Assembly: GCF_000621705.1 (NCBI RefSeq)
Contig: NZ_KK211332.1
Location: 474,323 to 538,322 of the forward strand
Reading direction: 5' to 3'
Source: Prolixibacter bellariivorans ATCC BAA-1284
Lineage (GTDB): Bacteria; Bacteroidota; Bacteroidia; Bacteroidales; Prolixibacteraceae
Length of the DNA: 64,000 bases
Shown here in pieces: positions 34,943-44,604 of the stretch (positions are counted from its first letter, which is position 1; each line of letters starts with the position of its first letter). The notes under the pieces were generated by a model. The model did not search any database, was not told the origin of the DNA, and saw only the letters and a list, made by a program, of their open reading frames with translations. Both the position numbers and the translations under genes were made by a program.

Positions 34943-35536
34943 CTATGACAGTGTCAAATTCAATTGACGCTCTTCAATCAGTTTTCTCAGGTTAATTAAA
35001 GCGTAGCGCATCCTTCCGAGTGCCGTGTTAATCGACACTCCACTGTGCTCCGCGATTTCTCTGAAACTGAATCCGAGATAGTGACGCATGATAACAACCT
35101 GCCGCTGATCGTCAGGCAATTCGTCAATTAAATGACGGACTTCGCGAAAAATTTGTTCGCTGACCAGGTTGTCCTCAATGTTCATGTCGGAGAATTTCGG
35201 GCTGTTGAAAATGTCCACTTCTGTCTCATCATTCGATACCGTACTCAGGTGCTTCTCTTTCCTGAAGTGATCGATAATCAAATTGTGAGCAATGCGGATA
35301 GCCCAGGATACGAACTTACCGTTTTCGGTATACCGTCCTTTTTTCAGCGATTGAATAACTTTGATGAAAGTGTCCTGGAAGATGTCTTCAGCAACCGCAT
35401 GATTTTTCACGATCATAAAAATGTACGTGTAAATCCGGTTCTTGTGACGTGTAATCAGGATTTCGAGACATTCGTGTTCGCCATCTACAAATTTTTGAAC
35501 GAGCGCATAGTCGTCCAAGTGCTTAATTTCTACCAT
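34943..35536 (-). CDS. ECF-type RNA polymerase sigma factor
   Basis: The 197-residue protein has sigma region 2 (ECLEILITRHKNRIYTYIFMIVKNHAVAEDIFQDTFIKVIQSL, FVSWAIRIAHNLIIDHFRK) and region 4 with its helix-turn-helix (LPDDQRQVVIMRHYLGFSFREIAEHSGVSINTALGRMRYALINLRK). No region 1.1 or 3 is present, so it is an ECF (sigma-70 family group 4) factor. No anti-sigma gene is adjacent; the small ORF downstream is separated by a strong terminator. Its targets are unknown. The divergent uvrA promoter lies 81 bases away. Confidence 0.95.
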   Translation of the reverse strand: MVEIKHLDDYALVQKFVDGEHECLEILITRHKNRIYTYIFMIVKNHAVAEDIFQDTFIKVIQSLKKGRYTENGKFVSWAIRIAHNLIIDHFRKEKHLSTVSNDETEVDIFNSPKFSDMNIEDNLVSEQIFREVRHLIDELPDDQRQVVIMRHYLGFSFREIAEHSGVSINTALGRMRYALINLRKLIEERQLNLTLS

Positions 35537-35616
35537 AATACTATAGGGTTGGTTCTCAAGGTAGAAATATTTCGATAGGCGTGTCTCCTTTTTTAAAGTG
35601 GTTAATGACTAATTGT

Positions 35617-35624
35617 TAACTTTG
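35617..35624 (+). promoter_or_regulatory. uvrA promoter -7 box
   Basis: TAACTTTG fits TAnnTTTG, 74 bases before the uvrA start in the divergent spacer with the sigma gene. A -33 TTTG is not clear. Confidence 0.45.
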
Positions 35625-35697
35625 CAGACATCAAATATATATTATTTTTTTACAAATATTAACATTCCGCAAAAAAAATTCATTTTTTTTCATTCCA

Positions 35698-38499
35698 ATG
35701 CTCTCAGAACCTACTGAATACATCGAAATAAAAGGCGCTCGCGTCCATAATTTAAAGAACATTGATCTGAAAATTCCCCGTAGCCGATTCATTGTCATCA
35801 CCGGACTTTCCGGTTCCGGGAAGTCTTCTCTGGCATTCGATACGCTTTATGCCGAAGGACAAAGAAGGTACGTGGAGAGTCTTTCAAGCTATGCACGTCA
35901 ATTTCTTGGCCGTATCGACAAACCCGAAGTTGATTACATTAAAGGAATACCACCAGCTATTGCCATTGAACAGAAAGTAAATACGAGAAACCCAAGATCG
36001 ACGGTAGGAACCTCTACGGAGATATACGATTATTTGAAGTTGCTTTTTGCCCGTGTGGGAAAAACAATTTCTCCCGTTTCAGGGAAAGAAGTTTCACGAT
36101 ATCAGGTAACCGATGTAGTCGATTTTATTTTATCACACCCGGAAAAAACGCGTGTACTTGTTTTATCGCCGCTCCATGTAAAAAAGGATCGCTCGCTTGA
36201 AACAGAAGCAGATTTGCTGCGGCAACAGGGATTTACCCGCCTCGAAATTGATGGTGAAATTCATCGGATAGATGATCTGCTCGCCGATTCTACGAAACTC
36301 AAGACCAAAAGTGATGTTCATATCGTGATTGACAGGATTGCTGTTTCGCGAGATGAAGATACACAGAGCCGTGCCGCAGATTCTGTTCAAACAGCCTTTT
36401 ACGAAGGAAAAGGGGAATGTGTCATCAAGGTGATGGGCGATGAAATCATAACCGAGCACTTTTCTAACCGGTTCGAAGCAGATGGGATCGAGTTCGAAGA
36501 GCCAACTATGCACATGTTCAGTTTCAACAATCCCATTGGTGCTTGTCCAACCTGCGAAGGCTACGGTAAAATTATCGGCATAGACGAAGATTTGGTGATT
36601 CCGAACAAATCGTTATCCATTTATAACGATGCCATCGCCTGTTGGAAAGGTGAGAAAATGAGTGAATGGAAAGAGCAATTGCTATTCAATGCCGAAAAAT
36701 TCGACTTCCCAATTCATAAGCCTTATTACGAATTAACCGAAGAGCAACGACACCTGCTTTGGACCGGAAACCGACATTTTCATGGACTGAACCGTTTTTT
36801 TAAATATCTTGAAGAAAAAGCCTACAAAATCCAGTACCGGGTCATGTTATCACGCTACCGCGGAAAAACAATTTGCCCGGATTGTCGCGGAAGCAGACTA
36901 AAAAAGGAAGCAGCTTATGTAAAAGTGGTTGGGAAATCCATCCAGGAGTTGGTCGTAACACCCGCCAATGAGCTGAGAAAATATTTTGCCGACATTCAAC
37001 TGACTGAGCACGAACAGAAAATTGCCGGCCGGTTACTTACTGAAATCAACAACCGTTTAGATTTTCTTTGCGATGTCGGTCTGGGATATCTCACGTTGAA
37101 CCGATTGTCTTCGACACTTTCCGGTGGCGAATCGCAACGAATTAATCTGGCAACCTCGCTGGGTAGCAGTCTGGTCGGTTCGATGTATATTCTGGATGAA
37201 CCCTCTATCGGATTGCATTCGCGTGATACCAGCCGTCTCATCAATGTTCTAAGAAAACTTCAGGATCTTGGTAATTCGGTGATTGTAGTAGAGCACGACG
37301 AGGAAATTATTCGTTCGGCTGACGAAGTCATTGACATTGGTCCGTTGGCCGGAATGCACGGAGGAGAGATTGTATTCCAGGGAAACCACAAAAAACTGGC
37401 AAAAGAAGGGACCAGTCTTACGGCCAAATACCTAACCGGAGAAGAAGAAATTCCTATTCCTGCTAAGCGCCGTTCGTGGAATAATTTCATCGAAATAACC
37501 GGTGCCCGCGAAAATAACCTGAAAAGCATCGATGTGAAATTTCCGTTGAATACCATGACCGTTGTGACCGGCGTTAGTGGTTCGGGAAAATCATCTTTGG
37601 TAAAAAATATTCTATACCCCGCCCTGGTCAAATATTACGGTGGGTATGGTGAAAGAACAGGAGCGCACCAAAAGGTAGATGGCGACATGCATTTGTTGAC
37701 CGGAATTGAATTTGTCGATCAGAATCCTATCGGGAAATCGTCCCGTTCTAATCCGGTGACCTACCTGAAGGCTTACGACGAAATCAGGAAACTCTTCGCC
37801 GACCAGCAGGCTTCCAAAATAAATGGATTCAAAGCCTCGCACTTCTCTTTTAACATCGACGGCGGCCGATGTGAAGAATGCCAGGGCGAAGGTGTTATTA
37901 AGGTGGAAATGCAGTTCATGGCCGACATTTCGCTAACCTGTGAAAGTTGCGGAGGAAAGCGTTTCAAACAGGACATTCTGGAAGTTCGCTACCGCGAGAA
38001 AAACATCTACGATATCCTTGAAATGACCGTCAACCAGGCGGTCGACTTTTTTAGCGAAAAGGCTAAAACCACCGAAAAACGCATTGTGAAGAAGCTAATC
38101 CCGCTTCAGGATGTTGGACTCGGCTACCTGAAACTAGGGCAATCTTCCAGTACCTTATCCGGAGGTGAAAGTCAGCGAATCAAACTGGCTTCATTCCTGG
38201 CAAAGGAAAAAGATACGCCTACCCTTTTTGTATTTGATGAACCCACTACCGGGCTCCATTTTCACGATATCCGCAAGTTACTTGATGCTTTCAATGCGCT
38301 GATATTAAGAGGACACAGCATTATTATTATCGAGCACAACCTGGATGTCATTAAATCGGCTGATTGGATCATCGATTTGGGACCGGAAGGTGGAGACAAA
38401 GGCGGAAAGATTATTTTTGAAGGAACTCCCGAAAAATTAATTGGCTGCAAAGAATCGTATACCGGCCAATATTTGAAGCCGAAACTTCATTTGAAGTAA
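35698..38499 (+). CDS. uvrA: excinuclease ABC subunit A
   Basis: The 933-residue ATPase finds DNA damage in nucleotide excision repair with UvrB. Two ABC ATPase halves are visible. The first P-loop is [15 protein letters not shown] near residue 35 and the second is [15 protein letters not shown] near 630; signature motifs are [12 protein letters not shown] and [12 protein letters not shown]. Zinc modules are [10 protein letters not shown] and CPDCRG in the first half and CEECQGEG ... CESCGGKRF in the second. Length is normal. A terminator follows that overlaps the 3' end of the convergent MATE gene. Confidence 0.97.
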   Translation: MLSEPTEYIEIKGARVHNLKNIDLKIPRSRFIVITGLSGSGKSSLAFDTLYAEGQRRYVESLSSYARQFLGRIDKPEVDYIKGIPPAIAIEQKVNTRNPRSTVGTSTEIYDYLKLLFARVGKTISPVSGKEVSRYQVTDVVDFILSHPEKTRVLVLSPLHVKKDRSLETEADLLRQQGFTRLEIDGEIHRIDDLLADSTKLKTKSDVHIVIDRIAVSRDEDTQSRAADSVQTAFYEGKGECVIKVMGDEIITEHFSNRFEADGIEFEEPTMHMFSFNNPIGACPTCEGYGKIIGIDEDLVIPNKSLSIYNDAIACWKGEKMSEWKEQLLFNAEKFDFPIHKPYYELTEEQRHLLWTGNRHFHGLNRFFKYLEEKAYKIQYRVMLSRYRGKTICPDCRGSRLKKEAAYVKVVGKSIQELVVTPANELRKYFADIQLTEHEQKIAGRLLTEINNRLDFLCDVGLGYLTLNRLSSTLSGGESQRINLATSLGSSLVGSMYILDEPSIGLHSRDTSRLINVLRKLQDLGNSVIVVEHDEEIIRSADEVIDIGPLAGMHGGEIVFQGNHKKLAKEGTSLTAKYLTGEEEIPIPAKRRSWNNFIEITGARENNLKSIDVKFPLNTMTVVTGVSGSGKSSLVKNILYPALVKYYGGYGERTGAHQKVDGDMHLLTGIEFVDQNPIGKSSRSNPVTYLKAYDEIRKLFADQQASKINGFKASHFSFNIDGGRCEECQGEGVIKVEMQFMADISLTCESCGGKRFKQDILEVRYREKNIYDILEMTVNQAVDFFSEKAKTTEKRIVKKLIPLQDVGLGYLKLGQSSSTLSGGESQRIKLASFLAKEKDTPTLFVFDEPTTGLHFHDIRKLLDAFNALILRGHSIIIIEHNLDVIKSADWIIDLGPEGGDKGGKIIFEGTPEKLIGCKESYTGQYLKPKLHLK

Positions 38500-38509
38500 C
38501 AAAATAGAC

Positions 38510-38546
38510 AACCGGTCAGTGAGCAACTTCATTGACCGGTTTTTTC
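38510..38546. terminator. uvrA terminator overlapping the MATE gene 3' end
   Basis: AACCGGTCA (38510-38518) pairs with TGACCGGTT (38533-38541), followed by TTTTTCTTTT on the plus strand. The left arm contains the stop codon of the minus-strand MATE gene (38516-38518), and the right arm lies in its last codons. Confidence 0.85.
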
Positions 38547-39910
38547 TTTTCCTCTTGCTGCTGCTGAAGCTTATTCAAATGTTTCACTTCCCGCAAGGTG
38601 ACAAACAGCACGATACAAGCTGACACAAAATCGGAAACCGGACCAGCCATCCAGACGCCAGTTAATGCAAAAAATTGAGGTAAAATGAAGAGTAAAGGCG
38701 TGAGTACAATAACCTGCCGCAATAAAGTAAGGAACATAGCTATGCCAGCTTTACCAATACTTTGGAAATAGCTGGAAACAATTACCTGGTAACCAACCAC
38801 CGGAAGCATCAGTGTGAAGATGCGCAGTCCCTTTACACCAATATTGAAAAGTTCTTCGTTCTCGTTGTTAAACAACCGAACGATTTCACCCGGGAAAACC
38901 TGAACGACAACGAAAGATACTACTGCAATCCATGTGGCTGCCTTCATTGCCAGGAACCACGCCTCTTTCACCCGGTGAAAGTTCCTTGCCCCGTAGTTAA
39001 AACCAACGATGGGTTGCAGGGCCATGTTAATGGCAATCATCGACATAATAATCATAATGACCACAGAATTGATGATTCCCATTGCGCCCACTGCCACATC
39101 CGAACCGAACCGAATCAATTGTGTATTGAAAGTAGCCTGAACTAAACTGGCGGCCAATTGCATGGCAAACGGTGCCATCCCGATAGACAAAATCCGAAAA
39201 ATAATGATTGGTTCCAGTTTCAGATTCAAAAGGTGAAACTTAACAATAGATTTTGAGCTCGTAAAATGACGAAGGACCCAAAAGGTCAATAAAGCTTGCG
39301 ATATAACGGTAGCAATTGCTGCTCCCTGCACGCCCATCTTCAAAACGAAAATAAAAATCGGATCAAGCACTAAGTTGGTTCCGGCGCTCAGAAGCATGGA
39401 ATGCATTGCAATTTTCGCATTTCCTTCGGATCGGATAATATTGTTCAATGAAAAGCCGACCACCTGAAAGATGGTACCCAACAGAATGATATTCAAATAA
39501 TCGTTGGCATAACCGATGGTTTCGCCGGTTGCCCCAAATAAATGCAGCAATGGATTCTTCACAATGAAACCAACCACCGTAACCAGTATCGACACGATGA
39601 CCATCAGTGAAAGGCCATTTCCAAGCACTTTTTCTGCCTGACGATAGTCTTTCTTCCCCAGATTAATGGAAATCCGGACACCTGCTCCTACGCCAATGAG
39701 CATGCCGAAAGCAGCCACCAAAATCATGATGGGAAAAATGACCGATAGTCCGGAAAGTGCCAAAGCGCCTACTCCCCGCCCGATAAAAACCCGATCGACA
39801 ATATTGTACAAAGCATTCATCATCACACCAATGAATGCCGGCACAAAGTATTGCCACATCAGACGGCCAACTTTTTGTTGTTCAAGATCTCTGGTTGCTT
39901 TTTCGAGCAT
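38516..39910 (-). CDS. MATE-family efflux transporter
   Basis: The 464-residue protein has about twelve hydrophobic segments and MATE-type repeated halves: the N-terminal LMWQYFVPAFIGVMMNALYNIVDRVFIGRGVGALALSGLS and the second half FAMQLAASLVQATFNTQLIRFGSDVAVGAMGI are alike. MATE proteins export drugs or other organic cations using sodium or proton gradients. Its substrate is not predictable. The C terminus is glutamine/lysine-rich. The gene converges on uvrA with a shared terminator and faces the HEAT-repeat gene across a 161-base spacer. Confidence 0.93.
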   Translation of the reverse strand: MLEKATRDLEQQKVGRLMWQYFVPAFIGVMMNALYNIVDRVFIGRGVGALALSGLSVIFPIMILVAAFGMLIGVGAGVRISINLGKKDYRQAEKVLGNGLSLMVIVSILVTVVGFIVKNPLLHLFGATGETIGYANDYLNIILLGTIFQVVGFSLNNIIRSEGNAKIAMHSMLLSAGTNLVLDPIFIFVLKMGVQGAAIATVISQALLTFWVLRHFTSSKSIVKFHLLNLKLEPIIIFRILSIGMAPFAMQLAASLVQATFNTQLIRFGSDVAVGAMGIINSVVIMIIMSMIAINMALQPIVGFNYGARNFHRVKEAWFLAMKAATWIAVVSFVVVQVFPGEIVRLFNNENEELFNIGVKGLRIFTLMLPVVGYQVIVSSYFQSIGKAGIAMFLTLLRQVIVLTPLLFILPQFFALTGVWMAGPVSDFVSACIVLFVTLREVKHLNKLQQQQEEKKKPVNEVAH

Positions 39911-40049
39911 TGGTTTAATTGCAGGTTTTAGTTTGATTTCGAATTACGACCAATTTTGAAAGCGCAAATTTAGGGATTATATCCAGTAAATACGGTTATT
40001 GAATTTTCTCTTTCAATTCAACACCTGTTTCCACCTTTTGTAAAAGTTA

Positions 40050-40057
40050 TATCTTTG
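40050..40057 (+). promoter_or_regulatory. promoter -7 box of the HEAT-repeat gene
   Basis: TATCTTTG fits TAnnTTTG and lies only 15 bases before the start codon at 40072 (24 before the ATG at 40081), so the leader would be very short. Confidence 0.45.
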
Positions 40058-40071
40058 TCGACGAAGAAGAG

Positions 40072-40617
40072 ATGACAATCATGGAAAAAGATCCACAGAA
40101 AAAAAAGATATTGACTAATCTGCAATCAGAAGACTCATTAATGGTTATTGAGACGATTAAGGAGTTGAGAGAAACCGGTAACAGTAGTTATATTCCGGTG
40201 CTGATTGAATTACTTCATTCCACCGATAACCCGGAGATTAGACAAAAGATTATCCGGTTATTGGCTGAATTGAAATACAGTGATGCCATCCCACGTATTG
40301 TGGAAGCCATCCAGGATAAGAAATACGCCTCCGAATTAAAAGAATTGGTATCCGTTTGCTGGGAAAACGGGCTTGATTTCAGTCAGTACCTGTCGCTTTT
40401 CGTCGACCTGGTTATCGAGTCGGAATTCATGGTTGCTTTCGAAGCTTTTACCGTTATTGAAAACATGGTCGGTAAAATTGACGATTCATACAAAAACGAA
40501 CAGGTAGAGAAAATAAAGGCGGCTAAGGAAAATGCAACTACAGAAAAGATGTCGCTGCTGGAGGATCTGGAAAGAATTATTCCGGAAATACCGGAACAAA
40601 AAGAACAACAATTCTAA
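40072..40617 (+). CDS. HEAT-repeat-like protein
   Basis: The 181-residue soluble protein is alpha-helical, with repeats typical of HEAT/PBS-lyase-like scaffolds: SLMVIETIKELRETGNSSYIPVLIELLHSTDNPEIRQKIIRLLAELKYSDAIPRIVEAIQ. It has an acidic C-terminal tail. Function would be protein-protein interaction; partners are not predictable. A second ATG at 40081 is an equally good start. It appears monocistronic, with a terminator 30 bases past its stop codon. Confidence 0.75.
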   Translation: MTIMEKDPQKKKILTNLQSEDSLMVIETIKELRETGNSSYIPVLIELLHSTDNPEIRQKIIRLLAELKYSDAIPRIVEAIQDKKYASELKELVSVCWENGLDFSQYLSLFVDLVIESEFMVAFEAFTVIENMVGKIDDSYKNEQVEKIKAAKENATTEKMSLLEDLERIIPEIPEQKEQQF

Positions 40618-40639
40618 GAAAAGAAAAACATCAAAATAA

Positions 40640-40672
40640 AAAGAAGCTGCCCGAATTGGACAGCTTCTTTTG
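40640..40672. terminator. bidirectional terminator between the HEAT gene and the DHOD-like gene
   Basis: AAAGAAGCTG (40640-40649) pairs with CAGCTTCTTT (40661-40670), flanked by A-rich and T-rich tracts and placed between converging genes. Confidence 0.88.
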
Positions 40673-40690
40673 TTTTATGTTCGATGACAA

Positions 40691-41686
40691 TTATTCATTT
40701 ATATTGTTGGAGAAATACTTCATGAACTGAGCCCGCTCGTAGAGTACCGGGTTTGGCAGGTTGGAATAACTCAACCGTCCGCGGAATTCGTCCAGACTCT
40801 TGAAATTCCATTTTTTCATGAATTGTTCCAGGTAGTCCACCATCTCTTTCACTACCGGAATACCGTTTACATACATAGTCGAACAAACCTGTCCCACCGT
40901 AGCTCCGGCCAATAACTGTTTCACAAGGCCTTCACCATCATGAATACCGGTTGATGCAGCGATATCGATTCGTTTCAGGGTACCGGAAATAATTCCAACC
41001 CAACGAAGTGATTGCCGTATATCAGCTGGTGTACTGAATATCTCTGCGGCAGATATAGCCAGTTTATCCAGGTTGATATCCGGCTCGTAAAAACGATTAA
41101 ACATCACTACACCGGCTGCACCATGAGCATATAACCGATCGACCATGCTCACCAGATTGGAGAACTGTGGCCCGATTTTCATAGCTATCGGAATATTGAC
41201 CACCTTTTTGACTTCAGTCAAAATTTCGAGGTAACGCTCTTCAATCTCTTCCGATTTTACTTTGCGGTCGGTCGGGACGATAAAAGCATTAATCTCCAAT
41301 GCATCGGCACCGGCCTTTTCAATCTCGCGGGCAAAACCGATCCATTCATTCCCGGAAACGCAGTTAATGCTGGCAATAATCGGGATAGTAGTTGCCTCTT
41401 TCGCTGCTTTTACCAGCTCGATATAATGATTCAGCGTATTGTCATGCAAATAAGTACGGATATAATCCTCCGCCTCAGGATAAGCTGTATTCTGCAAATC
41501 CTTGCTAAGCAAGACGTTTACTTCGTTATTAATTTGCTCCTCAAATAAAGACTTCAGGACTACAGCTCCCACACCATTTTTTTCCATTTCAACTATTTTC
41601 TCAACGGAATTGGTGAGCCCCGAACTTCCGGCTACCAAAGGATTCTTAAGGTTTAGCCCTAAATAGGTTGTTGTAAGATTTGCCAT
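40691..41686 (-). CDS. dihydroorotate dehydrogenase-like flavoprotein
   Basis: The 331-residue protein belongs to the class-1 DHOD-like barrel family (TTYLGLNLKNPLVAGSSGLTNSVEKIVEMEKNGVGAVVLKS, PIIASINCVSG, ALEINAF, PIAMKIGPQ and GVVMFNRFYEPD). These annotated 'dihydroorotate dehydrogenase-like' proteins are not proven to make orotate; some are related to dihydropyrimidine dehydrogenase subunits. No other pyr gene is adjacent. It is 38 bases downstream of the YggS gene, probably one transcript. Confidence 0.88.
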   Translation of the reverse strand: MANLTTTYLGLNLKNPLVAGSSGLTNSVEKIVEMEKNGVGAVVLKSLFEEQINNEVNVLLSKDLQNTAYPEAEDYIRTYLHDNTLNHYIELVKAAKEATTIPIIASINCVSGNEWIGFAREIEKAGADALEINAFIVPTDRKVKSEEIEERYLEILTEVKKVVNIPIAMKIGPQFSNLVSMVDRLYAHGAAGVVMFNRFYEPDINLDKLAISAAEIFSTPADIRQSLRWVGIISGTLKRIDIAASTGIHDGEGLVKQLLAGATVGQVCSTMYVNGIPVVKEMVDYLEQFMKKWNFKSLDEFRGRLSYSNLPNPVLYERAQFMKYFSNNINE

Positions 41687-41724
41687 TCGGAAAATTTTTA
41701 TAAATCGATTTTTTGGTTTAAAAT

Positions 41725-42402
41725 TCAGTTATTCTGGTAATTTCGTTCGCCGAAAATATTGCTTCCAATGCGCACCATGGTACTCCCCTCTTCAACGGCT
41801 AATTTATAATCGCCCGACATTCCCATCGAAATTTCACTGAAATTTGGTGCATCACTGAAATACGTTTCTTTCAGTTGGCCAAAGATAGTCGAAAGGCTTT
41901 TAAATTCTCTTCGAACCTGATCTATAACATCAGTAAAAGTAGCCATTCCCATCACGCCATCAATCCTCACAAATTGTAGATTTTTAAACTCCTGTGAGTT
42001 TAACATCTCCTCGGCTTCTTCCAGGCTCAACCCGAATTTAGTTTGTTCTTCAGCAATGTGAAACTGCAGCAGGACACGAAGGACACGCTCCTGTTTTCGT
42101 CCTTCCTTATCGATGGCTTTCAATAACCTGAAGCTGTCGACACCATGAATTAGCGAAACGAAAGGCGCAATATATTTGACTTTGTTACGCTGCAGATGCC
42201 CTATCATATGCCACTCAATATCTTTGGGAAGTGATTCGTATTTTCCGACGAGTTCCTGTACTTTGTTCTCTCCAAATATCCGTTGTCCCGTCTGGTACGC
42301 CTCCATAATATCCTCGTTCGGTTTAGTCTTGGAAACAGCGACCAGTTTGACATTCTCCGGTAATGAATTTCGAATTTCAGTCAGATGCCCAGCAATACTC
42401 AT
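41725..42402 (-). CDS. YggS-family PLP homeostasis protein
   Basis: The 225-residue protein (ATG at 42402, MSIAGHLTEIRNSLPENVKLVAVSKTKPNEDI) carries the PLP-binding lysine in VAVSKTKP, WHMIGHLQRNKVKYI, the phosphate loop region MGMATFTD and GMSGDYKLAVEEGSTMVRIGSNIFGER. YggS/PLPBP proteins bind pyridoxal phosphate without known catalysis and buffer the vitamer pool. It leads a two-gene unit with the DHOD-like gene. The frame extends to 42423 but the internal ATG is preferred. Confidence 0.93.
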   Translation of the reverse strand: MSIAGHLTEIRNSLPENVKLVAVSKTKPNEDIMEAYQTGQRIFGENKVQELVGKYESLPKDIEWHMIGHLQRNKVKYIAPFVSLIHGVDSFRLLKAIDKEGRKQERVLRVLLQFHIAEEQTKFGLSLEEAEEMLNSQEFKNLQFVRIDGVMGMATFTDVIDQVRREFKSLSTIFGQLKETYFSDAPNFSEISMGMSGDYKLAVEEGSTMVRIGSNIFGERNYQNN

Positions 42403-42572
42403 GCAAACAAATTTTTCATCCAAAGTAAGAAAAAATTATCGTCCCTTTGGGGATATCTTCCCGAAATCCGCCGGTTACGTTGCCTGTATGGTTTAACCAT
42501 AATTGAGGTGTACATTTTTTTTTAACTTTACCACACCCAAATCGGGCATAATTTAAAAGCCGCAGGCAATTT

Positions 42573-43238
42573 ATGAAAAAGCTGATTCTCCTGATTATAA
42601 GTGCCTTTTTTGCACTTCAACTTCAGGCTCAACCCAATAATTACCCAAATGAAATTTACCTTGGTGTAAAAGGTGGTTCCACCTTTTCGCATGTCCGCTT
42701 TCATCCTACCGTGAAACAGGTTATGTTGGAGGGGTATTCCGGTGGAATTGTGTTTCGGGATATCTCAGAACCTCATGTTGGTCTTCAGGTCGAGCTAAAT
42801 TATTCGCAGCGCGGATGGAAAGAGCATACCGATGCGGGTGTGGACTACGAACGACAGCTTGATTATTTTGTATTACCCATAATGACGCATGTGAACATTG
42901 GCAACAAAGGTTTTCGATTCTTTATTAATCTCGGCCCATCGGTTTCCTATTTATATACCGATAAAGAGATATTCACCCCCGCTGCCGATGCAACTTATAC
43001 GCCGAATGATTACTACGGAAAACCCGTCGATACCGGTTTCGATTTTCAATTTGTCGGTGCTGCCGGATTCGAATGGAGATTTAAGAATGGCAACGGATTG
43101 ATGCTCGACAGCCGGCTGTATTACAGTTTGCCCAGTTTATTCGACCCGAAAAAATCGACCTACGATTCATCGCAATTGCAAACTATTGAAGTTACCATGG
43201 CTTACCTCTTCCGATTAAACAAGAAAAAGAAGGATTAA
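42573..43238 (+). CDS. outer-membrane beta-barrel protein, PorT-like
   Basis: The 221-residue protein has a signal peptide (LILLIISAFFALQLQAQ) and then alternating amphipathic strands with aromatic residues (YLGVKGGSTFSHVRFHP, VGLQVELNYSQRGWKE, FRFFINLGPSVSYLY, FDFQFVGAAGFEWRF), ending in a barrel-closing strand (EVTMAYLFRL). This is the porin-family/PorT-like eight-strand pattern. PorT has roles in type IX secretion and gliding in some Bacteroidota, but this small barrel may simply be a general OMP. Monocistronic. Confidence 0.78.
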   Translation: MKKLILLIISAFFALQLQAQPNNYPNEIYLGVKGGSTFSHVRFHPTVKQVMLEGYSGGIVFRDISEPHVGLQVELNYSQRGWKEHTDAGVDYERQLDYFVLPIMTHVNIGNKGFRFFINLGPSVSYLYTDKEIFTPAADATYTPNDYYGKPVDTGFDFQFVGAAGFEWRFKNGNGLMLDSRLYYSLPSLFDPKKSTYDSSQLQTIEVTMAYLFRLNKKKKD

Positions 43239-43240
43239 AA

Positions 43241-43291
43241 ATCATATAAAAAAAAAGGTGGCCAAAATGGTCACCTTTTTTTTTATATGAT
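43241..43291. terminator. long bidirectional terminator after the PorT-like gene
   Basis: A near-perfect stem of about 20 bp runs from TCATATAAAAAAAAAGGTG to CACCTTTTTTTTTATATGA around the loop region CCAAAATGG (43242-43290). It serves the converging genes ending at 43238 and 43308. Confidence 0.88.
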
Positions 43292-43307
43292 ATGTTTTTT
43301 GTTTCGT

Positions 43308-44555
43308 TTAATCCAGCTCGTGAATCACCAAACCTGAACGCAACTTCGGCTCAAACCAGGTAGTTTTCGGAGGCATGATATTTCCGGTATCGGCTATGTC
43401 AATCAACTGCTGCATCGAAACCGGATAAAGGGCAAATGCCGCTTTCATTTCACCCGAATCTACACGGCGTTTCAGCTCGCCTAATCCGCGAATTCCGCCA
43501 ACAAAATCGATACGTTTGTCAGTACGCAGATCTTTAATTCCCAGATTTTTGTCGAGTACCAGGTTTGACAGAATGGTCACATCCAGCACACCAATCGGAT
43601 CGTTGTCATCATAACGTCCCGAACGGGCTACTAACTTGTACCATTTTCCACCTAAATACATGCTGAAGGTATGTAGTGCGGCCGGTTTGAAAATTTCGGT
43701 TCCCATTTCGGTAACCTCGAAATCTTCTTCCAGTTTCGCCAGCAACTCGGCTTCTGTCAATCCATTCAGATCTTTTACAACCCGATTGTAGTCGATAATC
43801 TGAAGCTGATTGTCGGGGAAATGAACCGCCAAAAAGTAGTTGTACTCTTCGTTACCGGTATGATTGGGATTATTCTGACGCTTCTCGTTTCCAACCAGTG
43901 CCGCAGCTGCAGTCCGGTGATGGCCGTCAGCTACATAAGTTGCCGGAATTTTGGCGAAAAGCTCTACAATCCGGTTGATGGTTGCTTCATCATCGATAAC
44001 CCAGAAGTGGTGACCAAATCCGTCTTCTGCCACAAAATCATATACCGGCTCGGTCTCTTTGACAATCTTTGCCACGATATCATCTAATTCCTGAACGGCA
44101 GGAAACGTAAAAAATACCGGTTCCACGTTGGCATTGGTATTGCGAACGTGCTTCATCCGGTCTTCCTCTTTATCTTTCCGTGTAAGCTCGTGCTTTTTGA
44201 TGACACCATTCATATAATCATCAACCGAGGCGGCACCAACGATTCCATACTGAGTACGGCCGTTCATGGTTTGAGCATAGATATACAACTTCTCCTGCTC
44301 ATCCTGCACCAGCCAACCTTTTTCCCTGAACAGGTTGAAATTTTCAACAGCCTTATCGTAAACAGGCTCCGAATGTTCATCGGTTCCTGACGGGAAATCG
44401 ATTTCAGGTTTAATGATGTGTAACAGCGATTGCGGATTACCATCGGCTTCCTTGCGGGCTTCCTCTGAATTCAACACATCGTATGGGCGGGAGGCTACTT
44501 TTTGAGCCAGCTCCCGGGGTGGACGCAGTCCTTTAAAAGGTTTTAAAACAGCCAT
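43308..44555 (-). CDS. DUF1015 family protein
   Basis: The 415-residue protein matches DUF1015 (SpoIVA-like name in older databases): FKGLRPPRELAQKVASRPYDVLNSEEARKEAD at the start, ILDKAVENF-type helices, GHHFWVIDDEATINRIVELFAKIPATYVADGHHRTAAAA and the HFPDNQLQIIDYNRVVKDL segment. HH and DGHH motifs suggest an enzyme but no reaction is assigned. It sits after serA in the order serC-serA-DUF1015, common in Bacteroidota, and a link to serine metabolism is inferred. Confidence 0.88.
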   Translation of the reverse strand: MAVLKPFKGLRPPRELAQKVASRPYDVLNSEEARKEADGNPQSLLHIIKPEIDFPSGTDEHSEPVYDKAVENFNLFREKGWLVQDEQEKLYIYAQTMNGRTQYGIVGAASVDDYMNGVIKKHELTRKDKEEDRMKHVRNTNANVEPVFFTFPAVQELDDIVAKIVKETEPVYDFVAEDGFGHHFWVIDDEATINRIVELFAKIPATYVADGHHRTAAAALVGNEKRQNNPNHTGNEEYNYFLAVHFPDNQLQIIDYNRVVKDLNGLTEAELLAKLEEDFEVTEMGTEIFKPAALHTFSMYLGGKWYKLVARSGRYDDNDPIGVLDVTILSNLVLDKNLGIKDLRTDKRIDFVGGIRGLGELKRRVDSGEMKAAFALYPVSMQQLIDIADTGNIMPPKTTWFEPKLRSGLVIHELD

Positions 44556-44604
44556 ATCTCTTTATATTCAAACTATTATTTATCCCTCTTAGATGCAACA
44601 ATCG

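Noticed and set aside
34599-35536. Sigma/anti-sigma operon
   Set aside because: A 13-bp terminator stem separates the small ORF from the sigma gene and the ORF has no membrane or zinc-binding features of known anti-sigma factors.
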